Assembly: GCF_009363855.1 (NCBI RefSeq)
Contig: NZ_CP045423.1
Span: 3,626,001 to 3,690,000, forward strand
DNA from: Microvirga thermotolerans
GTDB lineage: Bacteria; Pseudomonadota; Alphaproteobacteria; Rhizobiales; Beijerinckiaceae
Direction: 5' to 3'
Length of the DNA: 64,000 nt
In this document: piece by piece, positions 63,807 through 64,000 of the stretch
Layout of the letters: the number at the start of each line of letters is the position of its first letter
Numbering within the stretch: the stretch's first letter is position 1
Made by a program: the position numbers and the translations under genes
Notes under the pieces: model-generated
Databases searched by the model: none
Told to the model about the DNA's origin: nothing
The model's input: only the letters and a program-made list of their open reading frames with translations

Positions 63807-64000
63807 TCAGTACGCGTTCATCCTGCTCGTGAGGACCAGGACTCCCGTCCGGAACAGGATCTTGATGTCGAGGAGCAGCGAGGCGGTCCTGATGTATTCG
63901 AGATCGAACAGAAGCCGGCGCTGCATGTGCGCCAGCGTGGGCGTTTCCCCGCGTGCGCCGTTCACCTGGGCCAATCCGGTCAGACCGGGAAGGGCAGCAA
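63807..64000 (-). CDS. C-terminal end of a bacterial sugar transferase (initiating glycosyltransferase)
   Basis: The last 64 residues of a gene that continues past the window. It reads LPGLTGLAQVNGARGETPTL, then RRLLFDLEYIRTASLLLDIKILFRTG, the typical C-terminus of polyisoprenyl-phosphate hexose-1-phosphate transferases (WcaJ/ExoY type). Such enzymes begin assembly of exopolysaccharide repeat units on undecaprenyl phosphate at the inner membrane. It is the first visible gene of the EPS operon running leftward. Confidence 0.85.
   Translation of the reverse strand, partial: AALPGLTGLAQVNGARGETPTLAHMQRRLLFDLEYIRTASLLLDIKILFRTGVLVLTSRMNAY

Overview
The window is a high-GC chromosomal segment of an alphaproteobacterium. 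It looks like a Rhizobiales/Hyphomicrobiales relative of Microvirga or Methylobacterium. The evidence is the ptsP-prfA-prmC order, DUF4167 and DUF2125 proteins, an NdvA-type glucan exporter, separate tyrC and chorismate mutase genes, EcfG-type promoters (GGAAC-N16/17-CGTT) and dispersed AGAGC-bounded palindromic repeats. I saw no insertion sequence, prophage, CRISPR array, rRNA or tRNA. Genus is inference from protein resemblance only.

Layout. 1-4.6 kb: translation-termination genes (ptsP end, prfA, prmC) with a complete fosX inside the operon, then a DUF4167 protein and a MOSC protein. 4.7-9.2 kb: two small hydrophilic proteins divergent from clpB, then a methyltransferase. 9.2-13.6 kb: a GntR-osmC pair with a palindromic operator, a DUF4142 protein, stress-type small proteins and an orphan TRAP binding protein. 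13.6-26.4 kb: EamA and YihY membrane proteins, a Tat-exported cyclic-nucleotide phosphodiesterase, a trans-sulfuration enzyme, TspO, hpt, ftsEX, YdcF, PlsC, ChaC and DUF2125. 26.4-31.5 kb: aromatic and methionine synthesis (tyrC, hisC, chorismate mutase, metX, metW). 31.5-41.3 kb: xerD with a previously untracked 48-aa membrane gene, aroK-aroB-corC, ndvA, a CAP lipoprotein and a large mechanosensitive channel.

41.6-49.1 kb is a sugar island: a cytoplasmic GH2 enzyme faces an operon encoding a glycosyltransferase, UDP-galactopyranose mutase and a fused GH1/RmlD-like reductase. 49.2-57.2 kb holds small conserved proteins, RlpA, an FAD amine-oxidase-fold enzyme, a MATE exporter divergent from an amidoligase/class-I amidotransferase pair, and a membrane histidine-kinase-like protein with an eroded ATPase domain fused to a receiver. 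57.3-60.3 kb has a GH3 beta-glucosidase and a YoaK protein. 60.5-64 kb is the end of an exopolysaccharide operon (sugar transferase, TagA/WecG, WecB, WecC) making a ManNAc/ManNAcA-type glycan.

Two themes link separate genes. Five small proteins of unknown function each sit just behind a perfect or near-perfect EcfG promoter, which suggests a local set of general-stress genes. The second half is rich in surface-glycan functions (NdvA, Galf, ManNAcA, TagA) plus two uncommon sets: the GH1-RmlD/glf/GT/GH2 island and the amidoligase pair.
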